Of a stretch of 22,500 nucleotides of DNA, positions 1 through 8,249 are shown in pieces. The stretch lies in the NCBI GenBank assembly GCA_963575745.1, contig CAUYUJ010018899.1:142929-165428 (forward strand). Direction: 5' to 3'. Each line of letters starts with the position of its first letter. Positions within the stretch are counted from its first letter, which is position 1. A program made the position numbers and the translations under genes. The notes below the pieces were generated by a model that searched no databases, had not been told where the DNA came from, and saw nothing but the letters and a program-made list of their open reading frames with translations. The stretch is from Prorocentrum cordatum. Taxonomy: Eukaryota; Sar; Dinophyceae; Prorocentrales; Prorocentraceae.

Positions 1-59
1 TGATTTGACAACAAAGGGAGAGAGAGAGAGAGAGAGACCCTCCATCCGCGTAGTTGCTA

Positions 60-555
60 CATGCTGTTAAGACGGATGCGCGCGGCGTTAAGGCGGGAGT
101 CTTTTCCTGGGGGGAAGAGGGAACAGACTCCAGCCATCTAATTGTTACAAGTTTGGAGGTGACTGCGCGCGGCGCTAAGGCGAGATCCTCATTTTGACAG
201 CGACCCCCTTCCACCGTTGTTGTAGTTGTTGCCTGCGTGTTGTGTTTGTACAAACTGCGCGCGAGAGGCCAACGTTGAAAGCCACCACCCTCCACGATCA
301 TAACTACTGCAAGCTCTGCAGACGAATGTTGCGCGGCGCTAAGGCGAGAGTTCCATGTTCAAAACGGCCCGATCCATCCTCGTAGGCGTTACACTTTTCC
401 AAGCGAGTGCGCAGGGCCCCAACGCGAGAGCCTCATGTTGAAGACGACCCCCTCCACCGTTGCAACCGCTGCAAAAAGTTTACGCGAATGCGCGCGGCGC
501 TAAGGCGAGAGCAATGTTTGAAAACGCCCCCCCATCTGTGTAAGCGGTGCCTTGT
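60..555 (+). repeat. R80 tandem array (degenerate ~80-bp repeat), copy set 1
   Basis: About six degenerate units share the core GCGCGGCGCTAAGGCGAGAG followed by a CCTCATTTTGA-like stretch, then a C-rich run, CATCCGTG-like and GTTGCAA-like blocks. Cores start near 78, 165, 257, 331, 408 and 490, so the spacing is roughly 74-92 bases. The same family recurs at 6646-7515 in the opposite orientation, at 20800-21080 in diverged form, and at the right edge of the window. A short GA run lies just before it at 17-38. Open frames across the array carry Cys-x-x-Cys motifs, but these come from the repeated GCAACCGCTGCAA-type block and are interrupted by a stop. I do not recognise the family by name. Confidence 0.8.
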
Positions 556-654
556 TCAAGCTCTAGGGTCATCAACCGTGCGGAGATATCAGGCGAAACG
601 CCCAGCCTTCCCAACCGACACACCCGGAGGTGCGACAGGGATGAGCGATCCATA

Positions 655-905
655 AGGAAAAGAATGGATGAGGACGAGGGGGAGAAGGAGGAGGAGGAGA
701 AAGGAGGGTGGATGAGGAGGAGAAGGAGGATGGATGAGGAGGATGGATGAGGAGGAGGAGGAGGAGGAGGAGGATGGATGATGGATGAGGAGGAGGAGGG
801 GGAGAAGGAGGAAGAGGAAGCACACGAGGAAGGAGGGCGAGGACGGCAGGCGAGGCGAAGGAAGAGGGCGAGGATGAGGGGAGCAGGACGACGAGGAGAA
901 TGTGG
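655..905 (+). repeat. Polypurine tract (GGA/GATGA-rich)
   Basis: This is an almost uninterrupted purine run on the plus strand built from GGA, GATGA and GGAGAA units, including a pure GGA block around 748-770. Its period of three keeps several frames open on both strands; they encode only E/R/G or S/P/L low-complexity peptides and are not called as genes. Such strand asymmetry can support triplex or R-loop formation. Confidence 0.85.
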
Positions 906-1075
906 AGGAGTGGTGATCGAGACGGTTTTTCTTCCATGATTGAGAACCCAGAGAACCTTCTTGGCACAATAACTGTGCAACGGCACAATGAACATGTCAC
1001 GGAATACCTCTTGGAGGTTGTGAACATGTCAAACGGGCAGGAGGAAACGTTGTATGCTTGAAGCGATCGAGACGG
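906..1075. other. Unassigned stretch with a 10-bp direct repeat
   Basis: No gene is recognised. GAACATGTCA occurs at 990-999 and again at 1022-1031, and GATCGAGACGG occurs near 916 and 1065. The stretch separates two purine tracts. Confidence 0.4.
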
Positions 1076-1205
1076 GAGGGGTGAGGGGGACGAAAAGGCG
1101 GAGGAAGAGCGGAGGAGGAGGGAGGAGGGCGCAGGAGTAGGAGGAGCCGAGGGAACAGGAGAAAGAGGACGAGGGAGGTGAAGGGAGAAAGAGGGGGAGG
1201 AGGCA
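1076..1205 (+). repeat. Polypurine tract (GGAGGA-rich)
   Basis: Purine-rich low-complexity DNA on the plus strand. It is followed by a ~70-base unique-looking segment and then by a CTC/CTG pyrimidine run at about 1268-1325. The purine-linker-pyrimidine order recurs near 20.6-20.77 kb. Confidence 0.75.
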
Positions 1206-1218
1206 ACGGGTGGGGAGA

Positions 1219-1290
1219 GTAGGACCAGATCAAGACCAGCATGTATCAACGATGTTGCAACAAGTCCTCCCGCTCCCCCTCTTCCTCCTC
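1219..1290 (+). repeat. Linker segment duplicated at 20688-20760
   Basis: The two segments align in the same orientation over about 70 bases. They share blocks such as TATCAACGATGTTGCAA versus TCATCAGCGATGCTGCAA, and GTCCTCCCGCTCC versus ATCCTCCCGTTCC, roughly 70 percent by eye. In both places a polypurine tract is on the left and a pyrimidine run on the right. Confidence 0.6.
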
Positions 1291-1331
1291 CTCCTCCTCC
1301 TGCTGCTGATGCTGCTGCTGCTGCTGATGGC
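1265..1331 (+). repeat. CTC/CTG trinucleotide run
   Basis: Short CTC repeats pass into CTG/CTGATG repeats. Leucine-rich and serine/arginine-rich frames here result from the repeat. Confidence 0.8.
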
Positions 1332-2035
1332 GGTCGTGGGTTGGGGGGCAAGGATGGGTGGGTACCATTTCTGGGAAAGCTGCCACTCCCTCGTAAGGAC
1401 GGGCGAATTTCCCAAAGGTGCCCCTGCATCTTTGCCCCTTTGGCCCATCCCCGGCGACTTTCGCTGGCCAGCCTCGTTCGAAAAACGTTCACATGGGCCT
1501 CCAAGGCCCTTGCATCCTTACCGCGCATGCTTATGATACGGGCTGGCTGTATGGTCAAGACGCTGACGTAAGGACTGCTTCGGACCCCAGAGGGGCTCGC
1601 TCAAGATGCAGGTCGGGGAACCTATTCGAAGCCAAAGTTCGCCGTGGTCGGAGAAGCCCCCGCGTTCATTGTTCGGCATCCTTTTATGGTAGCACGGCGA
1701 TTATACTGCAATCGAGGTGGCGTAGCCAACAGACGGATTGACGGGATTGAGTTCGAAGCCTAGACAGGGGGAGGGGAGGTGGCAGAGAACATGTGCGACG
1801 CATCGCGAGTTGAAATCGTATCACGCGGCCGGTCTCGCGGATTAGGGGGCCGTGTTCATGTACGTGCTTTGGCGCGTGCGTCTTTTGTGGGCTCCCTAGA
1901 GCTGGGGCGGAGGCATTGACATCGAGTCGCAAGCATGCGAATTATCGAATTTGCTGTGCTGGGTCAGTCCGTGGCCGACTCGTCATCGCTCCGGGTCGGT
2001 CGAGGTACGGCGGAGCAGCCGCCCGAGAGGGGCGC
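1332..2035. other. Unassigned, low-repeat DNA with small open frames
   Basis: No family is recognised. A plus-strand frame spans 1418-1741 (107 codons) with ordinary amino-acid composition, but it opens with GTG rather than ATG and has no hydrophobic segment, motif or convincing splice sites. A frame of that length is expected by chance in G+C-rich DNA, so I do not call a gene. Confidence 0.4.
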
Positions 2036-2039
2036 AGGG

Positions 2040-2076
2040 CACAGGGAGAGAGAGAAAGAGAGAGAGAGAGAGAGAA
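2040..2076 (+). repeat. GA dinucleotide microsatellite
   Basis: An AGAG/GAGA run with few interruptions. The R/E-rich frames across it are artefacts of the repeat. Confidence 0.9.
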
Positions 2077-2945
2077 TGCCCGCAACAGGGTGGCCGCGGC
2101 GGCGGCAGAGGTACCTCGCTTCCTCTTCGTGCTGTGACCATGCCACGTGCAGACATCGAGATCGGCCTGGCTGTTGTGCACGTGCTTGCCACGTGTTGTC
2201 CGTCGGTCGCAGCACTGGCGTCGGTAGACCTGCACACTCGGAGCGGACACGATCGTGCGCACGTCCGTGATGGCGCGAGCGCGCGAGCATGAATGCGTGC
2301 ACGGGTGAACGGGCTGGCGAGCACGACTCTTTGATTCGGGTCGGTCCACGTCGTGCGCGCAGATGGTTCTGAGATTCGTTCGTGCTTCCATCCCGGGTGC
2401 TGTCTCGCGTTGATTCCCCAGTGATTCTTAGCTTTTCCTATCGCGGCATCCCTCTTCCCTTCTCGCTCGTATGCGTACCGTGTCGCTCAGACTGAGGGCA
2501 GCCCCCAGGTCAGACACATTATCGCACGTCGCGGTCACTCTACATTCCGATGCATATGTATATGTGCACATGTGCACGATTATATGTACGCATGCCTCTC
2601 ACTGCCATAGTGTCCTCGGGTGCCGCATCCGTTTAGACTGCGAGTGTGCATTGCCTTTTTTTGTTGCGAAGGAACAGAGAAGGGGAGGAGAGGAGGGGAG
2701 TGGAGGGATGAGGAGCAGGTCTCTACATTCCATCGCTACGTGTTGCGTAAGCCGCAGAGTTCGCGCGTGATCGCCGTCGGCGCCGCCCAATGGGCACAAT
2801 GGCTAGGAAGCTACCGAGAGCACCCATCATGGCTGCCACGGCGGGGTCGGTATATGCACACATATAGATTAGTATAGATCTTGCTGTTTGCATCATCTCT
2901 CATGTGTATGGCCCGCCATGTGAACCACACGAATTGCATGGAAGA
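2077..2945. other. Unassigned region
   Basis: No gene or RNA is recognised. Three CACGTG palindromes lie within about 50 bases near 2143-2193, which could be chance in GC-rich DNA. A short CATATGTATATGTGCACATG-like stretch near 2551-2576 is microsatellite-like, and a purine run lies at about 2671-2710. A frame at 2471-2770 has ordinary composition but no identifiable feature. Confidence 0.4.
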
Positions 2946-2949
2946 TTCG

Positions 2950-3066
2950 TGAGAAGGTGAAGGGAGGAGGAGGAGAATGCCGAGGATCAGGAGGGCGCGA
3001 AGGCGAAGAAAAGACGGGGGCAGAGGGAGAGCGACGAGGAAGCGAAGGAAGAGTAGGATGGAGGAT
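2950..3066 (+). repeat. Purine-rich tract
   Basis: GGA- and GAAG-rich low-complexity DNA on the plus strand. The matching minus-strand frames are S/P/F-rich and not gene-like. Confidence 0.65.
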
Positions 3067-3217
3067 GATACCAGATTTTCTGCACGTGCACATGTCTGTA
3101 CAAGTTCATTCGCGAACTGCTTTGGTGCCGCCTTAGGCTACGCGTCTTGATCGGAGCGTGGCGCCGCTGTGCAAACTCCATCTTCCTCCTCCATCTCGTG
3201 TGTGTGTGTTATCTCAG

Positions 3218-3406
3218 GCCAGTCTGCTCTGCTAGTCTTGCAGGTGGTGGTGGCGGCTGGGGCGGCCGTGACACTGACCGGCCAGCCACTGCAAAGGGCT
3301 GGAGCAAAGGCCAGCACTGAGTGCGCGGCCGGGAGCGAGCTGGAGGCAGCGCCGCACCGCCGTCCCTTTCTCCAGGCCTTCCCTGAGAACGGAGAGCCAG
3401 CAGGAG
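3218..3406 (+). CDS. Candidate internal exon of an unknown protein
   Basis: The segment is bounded by a good acceptor (pyrimidine/TG-rich run ending TTATCTCAG at 3217) and a good donor (GGAG then GTGAGC from 3407). Its length of 189 bases is a multiple of three. Only one frame (codons beginning 3220) is open through it; the other two stop inside. That frame gives a hydrophobic stretch (ALLVLQVVVAAGAAVTLTG) followed by a polar, Ala/Glu-rich tail, which could be a signal anchor or membrane segment. I recognise no family, and neighbouring exons were not found with confidence. The unspliced frame begins with GTG, not ATG. The splice-site match may be chance in a repeat-rich region. Confidence 0.25.
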
Positions 3407-3469
3407 GTGAGCGGAGCGACGGGCAAGAAGACAAAGCAGGGAAGGAAAACGGGATCACGTGAGGCGAGG

Positions 3470-3528
3470 TGGGATGCGGTGAGGCGGACTCAGATGAGGT
3501 GAGATGGGATGAGATGGGATGTTGTACA
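3470..3528 (+). repeat. GGATGAGAT-type short minisatellite
   Basis: Degenerate 5- and 10-base units (GAGGT, GATGG, GATGA) are repeated in purine/T-rich DNA. A repeated GGTGAG word creates several donor-like sites without obvious exons. Confidence 0.6.
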
Positions 3529-3639
3529 TGGTGAGATCAGGCGCACATGATGTTCTACACTGCCAAACGTGAGCCGCTTCTTGACACTCCCTCGTTGGAG
3601 ATGTTCTCTGCCGTAGTCTAGGCAAGACCGCCGCGAGTC

Positions 3640-4135
3640 ACTTCCAAGACCCAGTGCCAGATGGCAAAACGTGGCATGCACGCTGCGTGGCTGAAGCCAG
3701 CGAGGCGGCAGCGGCTGCAAGGGCCGCGGCAGTGGCTACCCGGCGTGGTGCGGACCGCCCGGCTGGCCGCGACACTGGTGGCGGCGGCGATGCTGCGGGC
3801 ATTCGGTGGCCAGGGCTCGGGCGTTCGAGGCCAGGGAGGAGCGGGAGCGCGCGCGCACTTTCGATGCGGCCGCGAGGCCGAGGCGCCGAGAGAGGCTCAG
3901 AAGAGGAGGGCGAAGAAGCCCCAGTGACACATCAACCGCCACTCGATGGCTGCGTCCCTCGCGGCCCCTGCTGTCCAGGGAAAGGCTGCCGGCCCGCGCG
4001 GGGGGGCCCGACCGGGTGGCCCTGCTCGCGCCGAGGAGCGCGAGGGCGCCCGGCAGGAGAAGCCCGGCGTAGAAGCCAGAGGATGCCGAGGAGAGCCTCC
4101 AAAGGTCCTCGGAGGTCTCCCAAGGCCCCTATGGA
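3640..4135 (+). other. GC-rich region with overlapping open frames
   Basis: High G+C removes stop codons, so frames stay open on both strands. The plus-strand frame from 3654 to 4157 starts at GTG and reads Ala/Arg/Gly-rich. A frame with a true ATG at 3661 runs to 3927 (88 codons) and begins with a basic, Ala/Leu-rich segment that could resemble a transit peptide. Neither has a recognised domain and they exclude one another. A real exon here cannot be ruled out, but the sequence alone does not support one. Confidence 0.3.
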
Positions 4136-4326
4136 CCCAGACCCCATCGCGTCGTGAAAAAAACACGACGGAAGGTTTTTCGCTATTTTTCGCCCTCTGG
4201 AGCTCCTCACCGGGCCTCGGGACCGTGAAAAAACGACCCAGAATGAAACACCGGTCCCGGGGAAGGGGTCCAGACGACCGTCTGGGGGTCGACGTTGTGA
4301 AAAAATCACGACGTCGGGGGTCTGGG
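4136..4326 (+). mobile_element. MITE-like ~190-bp hairpin element, copy 1
   Basis: The ends are inverted repeats: CCCAGACCCC at the left, with the complementary GGGGTCTGGG at the right, each followed inward by a CGTCGTGA-like block. Just inside each end is a short hairpin with an A-rich loop: CGTCGTG/CACGACG on the left and a GACGTTGTGA/TCACGACGTC pair (one mismatch) on the right. A central CGGGACCG/CGGTCCCG stem is also present. The dinucleotide GA lies on both sides of the ends, which might be a target duplication but is too short to be sure. It is clearly more diverged from copies 2 and 3 than they are from each other. It has no coding capacity. Confidence 0.6.
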
Positions 4327-4551
4327 GAGGCCCCGCCCACGCAGAGAGACGACCAACGGCCGCAGAGGCTCGAAGGGCCAGGACTACCGCGGACGCCAAC
4401 GGCACCCGGCACGGGCCGGCGGCCGTACGGCGCGGGCTGGAGCAGCGGCCGCCGCAGGCGGCACACGACGCGGCCCGCTCGGCGCCGCGCCCGCCCTGTG
4501 CCGCGGCGAGCCTCGGGGGCGACTCCGACGACTGCGACGAGGGGCGCGCCA
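4327..4551. other. GC-rich spacer between elements
   Basis: Very GC-rich DNA without recognised features. Frames are open in several phases on both strands because of composition. Confidence 0.4.
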
Positions 4552-4740
4552 CGCCCAGACCCCCTCGAGTCATGAAAAAATCACGACGGAAGGGTTTTCT
4601 ATAGTTTCCGCCTCTGGGGGCCCTTACCGGCCCTCGGGACCGTCAAAAAACAACTCAGGATGAGAAACCGGTCCCGGCGAATAGGTCCCGACCTCTGGGG
4701 GTCGCGTCATGAAAAAATCATGACGTCTGGGGTCTGGGCG
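4552..4740 (+). mobile_element. MITE-like ~190-bp hairpin element, copy 2
   Basis: The left end reads CGCCCAGACCCC and the right end is its exact complement, followed inward on both sides by GTCATGA. The right subterminal hairpin is perfect: CGTCATGA at 4705-4712, five A, TCATGACG at 4718-4725. The central stem CGGGACCG (about 4635-4642) pairs with CGGTCCCG (about 4670-4677). The word CCTCTGGGGG occurs twice inside. About 95 percent identical by eye to copy 3, which lies inverted 171 bases away, so the pair forms a long inverted repeat. Confidence 0.75.
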
Positions 4741-4911
4741 GGCTCAGGTGGCCCGCCCGCCCCGCCATCTGCAGACGCTGGCCACGCCAGCGGCTGCGCG
4801 GGGGGGGGGCGGCTGCGCGGGGCCAGCGGCGGGGCGGCGCGGTGGTGCGGCGCACTCTGCCTCCGAGCGATCCTGCTGCTGACGCCGGGCCGCTCTCCCA
4901 GGCGCCTGCAC
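4741..4911. other. GC-rich loop between the inverted copies
   Basis: GC-rich DNA with the direct repeat GGCTGCGCGGGG (twice, near 4791-4822) and a G run. It would be the loop of the stem formed by copies 2 and 3. Two mirror-image 94-codon frames, plus 4660-4944 and minus 4707-4991, run from each arm into this loop; they are a product of the inverted repeat, not genes. Confidence 0.5.
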
Positions 4912-5097
4912 CCCAGGACCCCCGACGTCATGATTTTTCCATGACGCGACCCCCAGAGGTCCGGACCTATTCGCCGTGACCGGTTTTTCATCCTGAGTTG
5001 TTTTTCGACGGTCCCGAGGGCCGGTAAGGGCCCCCAGAGGCGGGAACTATAGAAAACCCTCCTGTCGTGATTTTTTCATGACTCGAGGGGGTCTGGG
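4912..5097 (-). mobile_element. MITE-like ~190-bp hairpin element, copy 3 (inverted)
   Basis: The reverse complement of copy 2 with a few substitutions. The right end GTCTGGG (5091-5097) and the left end CCCAGGACCCCCGACGTCATGA-like block (from 4912) are the terminal repeats; the left one has one extra base against the other copies. The A/T-loop hairpins near both ends are kept. It has no coding capacity. Confidence 0.72.
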
Positions 5098-5274
5098 CCC
5101 GTGGCGCGCTGGACGGCGCAGGCCGGGACATCCGCCGACGCCCCCCCGCACCTCGAGGCCCCGCTGCGGGGCCGCGGGCGCGGCCCTGGAGATGTCCGAG
5201 GGCCGGCAGGCCCGCCCCCGCGGGGCTCCCCCTGGCCGGGCGGGCGTGGAGCGCAGGGGCGCGGCGTCGGGCTT
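5098..5274. other. GC-rich spacer
   Basis: Ala/Gly/Pro/Arg-type frames are open because of G+C content. No recognised feature. Confidence 0.35.
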
Positions 5275-5431
5275 GTCCCCCTACAGGGGGAGGTTCGCCG
5301 AAAAACTAAAAAATACCCCCAAAATGCTCCAAAAATAGTCTGGGGACTATTTTTGGAGTATTCGTGTGGCCCTTTTGGAGCATTTTGGGGGTATTTTTTA
5401 TTTTTCGTCGAAGATCCCCCTGCAGGGGGAC
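5275..5431. repeat. Nested foldback (two alternative stem-loops)
   Basis: The outer arms are 5275-5334 and 5373-5431: GTCCCCCTACAGGGGG at the left end matches the complement of CCCCCTGCAGGGGGAC at the right, and both contain AAAATACCCCCAAAATGCTC or its complement. Inside, CTCCAAAAATAGT at 5327-5339 pairs perfectly with ACTATTTTTGGAG at 5346-5358 around a six-base loop. The inner and outer stems share bases 5327-5334, so they compete. Arms also carry their own small CCCCCTGCAGGGGG palindromes. Open frames running through it on both strands are reflections of the inverted repeat. Confidence 0.8.
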
Positions 5432-5930
5432 ACGCCCGACTGAAGGCGCGGCCTTCATGCGGGGGTGCGCTCCGGTCCTGGGCGGGCAGACTTGCGCAGC
5501 TGCACCGGGCCCGGCCGGGTCTCCTCCTCCCCGCCCTCCTTCGGGCAAGAGCGCAGCCCTTGCCCGCCTTCGGTGAGGGCCGCTCCCCGCCTTCCTTCGG
5601 GAACGCGCTGGCAGCCCGGGGGCGAGGCCAGAATCGCCGCCAGGGCGTCCTGGCACGAGCTCAGAGCGCCCTGGAGCTCTCCGAGCCGGCCGCAGCGCTC
5701 CATGCGTCCCCCAGAACGGCCGGCTCTCCGAGATGCCCGATGGGTTTGGTCGACGCGCCCCCCAGAGCCGCCAGCTCTCCGAGATGCCCGATGGATTCGG
5801 TCCAGCTTCTCCCGTGTCCGGCAGGCGCGGGCTGGCAGCACCTTCTTTTCCCATCCTTCGTTGCTCTTGCGCGCTCGCTGGCCAGAGGAAGGCCGCAACC
5901 ATCTTTAAAACCCAGGCCGGTATGAAGAGG
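5432..5930. repeat. GC-rich region with a ~51-bp tandem duplication
   Basis: CTCTCCGAGATGCCCGATGG starts at 5724 and 5775 (51 bases apart), and a third, partial CTCTCCGAG lies at 5677. Upstream, CCTTCGGG/CCGCCTTC words are repeated between about 5536 and 5600. As 51 is 17 codons, frames remain open through it on both strands and show a 17-residue repeat; no known protein repeat is recognised. Confidence 0.5.
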
Positions 5931-6074
5931 CGACGTGGTCGCGGAAACCTCAACCAGAGCGCGTGCAAAACGAGCTATCCCCGTCACAGGCTTGAGATCA
6001 TCATTTGTTGCATTGTGCCTCGTCCTGTCTTCGTTTCAGACTTGGCGGGGTGGAGGGCCGCGTGTTCCCGCGGG

Positions 6075-6400
6075 GACCTCCGGCTGGGGAGGGAGGCGAG
6101 GGAGACGGGGGAGACGAGAGAGGGGGGGAAGAGGAGTGGGGAAGAAGAGAGGGAGAGAGGACGGGGATGGGGAGGGGAAGAGGAAAGGGAGAGAGATGGG
6201 GATGGGGACGGGAGGGGACGGGACGGGGAGGGGGACGGGAACGGGGACGTGGATGGGGAGGGGAAGTTGGAACGGAGTGGGAAAGGGTGGACGCGGATGG
6301 GGAAGGAGAAGAGAAAAGGGAGAGGGGAGGCGCAGGAGGAAGGGGAAGGGGAGGGGGCTGGGGGAAGAGGCGATGGGGGAAGAACGCTTGACAAACCAAG
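6075..6400 (+). repeat. G-rich polypurine tract
   Basis: About 325 bases of nearly pure purine on the plus strand (GGGGA, GGGAC, GGAGA units). Between about 6198 and 6250 there are many runs of three to five G separated by one to three bases, a strong G-quadruplex-type pattern. The overlapping frames are G/R/E-rich or S/P-rich artefacts. Confidence 0.85.
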
Positions 6401-6645
6401 CGGCAGGACGACTAATCGATAACTGACACAGGTCACACGCTAAAGAGCAGAGGATGTGAAAAATACACTAGAGGAGGCTCCTCCTCCTCATCCTCCTCCA
6501 GATGCTCAACGTTTTCCTCCGCTTTCTCCAGATGGTCCTCCGTCCCATTCCCTTCTACATGACTCCTCCCTGTCGTACCACCAAACGTGTTCGTAGGCCA
6601 GGCCAGGCGTGTGATTTGAGACTTCCTTATATTTGACTAAACACC
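6401..6645. other. Unassigned stretch
   Basis: No gene is seen. A CTCCTC run with two CTCCAGATG words at 6478-6542 resembles a few units of the AGATCTTC-type satellite found at 10.6-15.1 kb. Confidence 0.4.
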
Positions 6646-7515
6646 TCGAAGCTTAGCAATTCCAACAGCTAAGCGGAGGGCCCTTTTCAAAATTGGGTTC
6701 TCGCCGGAGCGTTTCCCACATTAGCTTTCAAAGTTCTTCACAGTTATATGGATGGAGGTGGTCCGTTCAAAAAATGGGGTCTCGCCTGAGCGCCGCGCAC
6801 ATTCGTTGTTAAAGCTTGTAACAGGTATACGGATGGAAGCCGAGCCTTTTCAAAATGGGTACCTGGCGGTAGCAGCACGCCGATCCGTCGCAAAAGCCTG
6901 CAACCTCTACACGGATGGAGGCCGGGTCCTTTTCAAGATGAGTTTTCGTTTAGCTTGAGATTTTTACAAAGAATGTAAGCTTCAATGTATCCTTGTGCAA
7001 GAGCTAACGGATGGAGGCCCCAGCCGCTTGGGACATGTTTGAACAAGCACTATTACGATTGTAACATGTTGCAACTGCTGCTCGGATAGAGGGTTTGTCA
7101 TTTTCAAAATGGGGCTTTCACTTGGGATTGTCATGATTTCCACGGCGAGAAGCTAGAGCGTATGCAACAGCTGCACGGACGGGGGGGGGGCGGATCCGAG
7201 TCAAAATGGAAGTATCGAGCGAGGCGTCTTCAATTCCAGCGACCAGACAAGCAAACCTGGGCAGCAGTTACACGGACAGGTGCCGTTCCTCTCCTCTCCT
7301 GAGCGGAGATCTCGTTGGGCACCGCACTGAATTGAATGCACCTGCCGTCTCGCATCCCCAGGCGCTAGACGATGGAAGGCAGCTCCTTCTCAAAACGGGG
7401 CTCTCGCTGGACGCCCCGCGGATCTGTATTGTTCTGGCTTGTCGCATTCCTCCTACTCCGCCAGAAGGATGCACAGCAGCTCCTTCTCAAAACGGGGCTT
7501 TCGCTTGAATGGCGG
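6646..7515 (-). repeat. R80 tandem array, reversed copy set
   Basis: This is the reverse complement of the repeat at 60-555. The core TTTTCAAAATGGGGCTCTCG or variants start near 6684, 6766, 6848, 6930, 7101, 7201, 7388 and 7486. Flanking words in each unit include ACGGATGGAGGC and GCTTGTAACAGCTA-like blocks. Spacing is about 82 bases for the first four cores; the right half is more degenerate, with gaps near 170-190 bases that would hold two worn units. No stable frame runs through it. Confidence 0.8.
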
Positions 7516-7561
7516 GTGGCGCAGTAAGAACCGCTTGAATGGCAGGCGGCGCAGTGAGAAG
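7502..7561 (+). repeat. 30-bp tandem duplication
   Basis: CGCTTGAATGGCGGGTGGCG at 7502 and CGCTTGAATGGCAGGCGGCG at 7532 begin two adjacent 30-base units that match at about 26 of 30 positions. It lies at the end of the reversed R80 array and seems to be derived from its last core. Confidence 0.8.
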
Positions 7562-7925
7562 GATGGCTTCTAAGGACTTGTGAGGGGGGGGGGACTTGGG
7601 ACGGGAGGGTATGTTGCAGCACCCTTTTTTTTCACGTAGTGGATGTACTCTGGTCATCCGCATCCTCCTGCCCCACCTTCGCTGTCCAGGGCGCGCTCGA
7701 GGAGATGGGGGGAAAGCAGGAGGAGTCTTGATCAGTCAGTGCTCTAAGATTACATGCTAGCCTCTGCCTAAGACTTGCTTCGGGGGTCTTGATCCGTGAG
7801 CTGCTCATGGCCTGTTGCGAGGCCCTCCTCGACAATCGGACCCAAACGGGTTCGGAGCTCATCTGGCGGACAAGGCTTGACCCTACTCATTGCCCCACCT
7901 CGGGCGCGCACCGCTGCAGCAGGCC
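7562..7925. other. Unassigned stretch
   Basis: No gene recognised. It has a G run near 7583-7593, a T run near 7625-7632, and two nearby GTCTTGATC words (near 7725 and 7787). A plus-strand frame starting near 7789 soon runs into the following purine tract and is not gene-like. Confidence 0.35.
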
Positions 7926-7934
7926 CCAGCCTCC

Positions 7935-8085
7935 TGGAGGAGGGGGGGGGGGGGAGAGAGGGAGGGAGGGAGGGACGGAGATGAGGATGGAGGAGGGAGG
8001 AGGGCGAGGAGGAGGAAGAACAAGGTGGAGCAGGGAGGGGGGTCAGGGGGCCAGGGGGAAGGAGGGAGAGGGGGAGGCCATTGGA
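7935..8085 (+). repeat. Polypurine tract (GGGAGG/GGA)
   Basis: G-rich purine run on the plus strand, followed at about 8088-8112 by a short C/T run. Overlapping frames are low-complexity. Confidence 0.8.
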
Positions 8086-8112
8086 CCACCTCCCCCGCTT
8101 CCCCCCCTCCCA

Positions 8113-8245
8113 TCATCACCCTCTGGCACCACTCGGAGGGCATCCGGCCCGGCAGGCCCGCCCAGCACGAGGGAGGGGGCGCGTACAGTTGCGAACGGGC
8201 ACCCCCAACCCAAGGGCCCGTATCCTGATGCCGCGTGGAGGTGAG
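8113..8245. other. Unassigned GC-rich stretch
   Basis: No gene or repeat recognised between the purine tract and the microsatellite field. Confidence 0.3.
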
Positions 8246-8249
8246 CCGA

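Noticed and set aside
194-655. Cys-x-x-Cys motifs (CKLCRR, CNRCKK, CKRCL) in frames across the first R80 array, resembling zinc-binding repeats
   Set aside because: The motif comes from the repeated GCAACCGCTGCAA-type block; the frames start at TTG or GTG, a stop lies between them, and the reversed array at 6.6-7.5 kb has no matching continuous frame.
1418-1741. 107-codon frame of ordinary composition
   Set aside because: No ATG start, no motif, no splice support; length compatible with chance.
2143-2193. Cluster of CACGTG palindromes as a regulatory site
   Set aside because: No adjacent gene, and the word is not rare in this composition.
4660-4991. A pair of similar 94-codon frames on opposite strands (plus 4660-4944, minus 4707-4991)
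   Set aside because: They are mirror images produced by the inverted pair of ~190-bp elements and share only the arm-encoded part.
60-7515. CCATTTTG-like words in R80 as a possible relic of the dinoflagellate spliced leader
   Set aside because: Only about eight bases agree with the spliced-leader core as I remember it; the flanking bases do not match, so this cannot be used for taxonomy.
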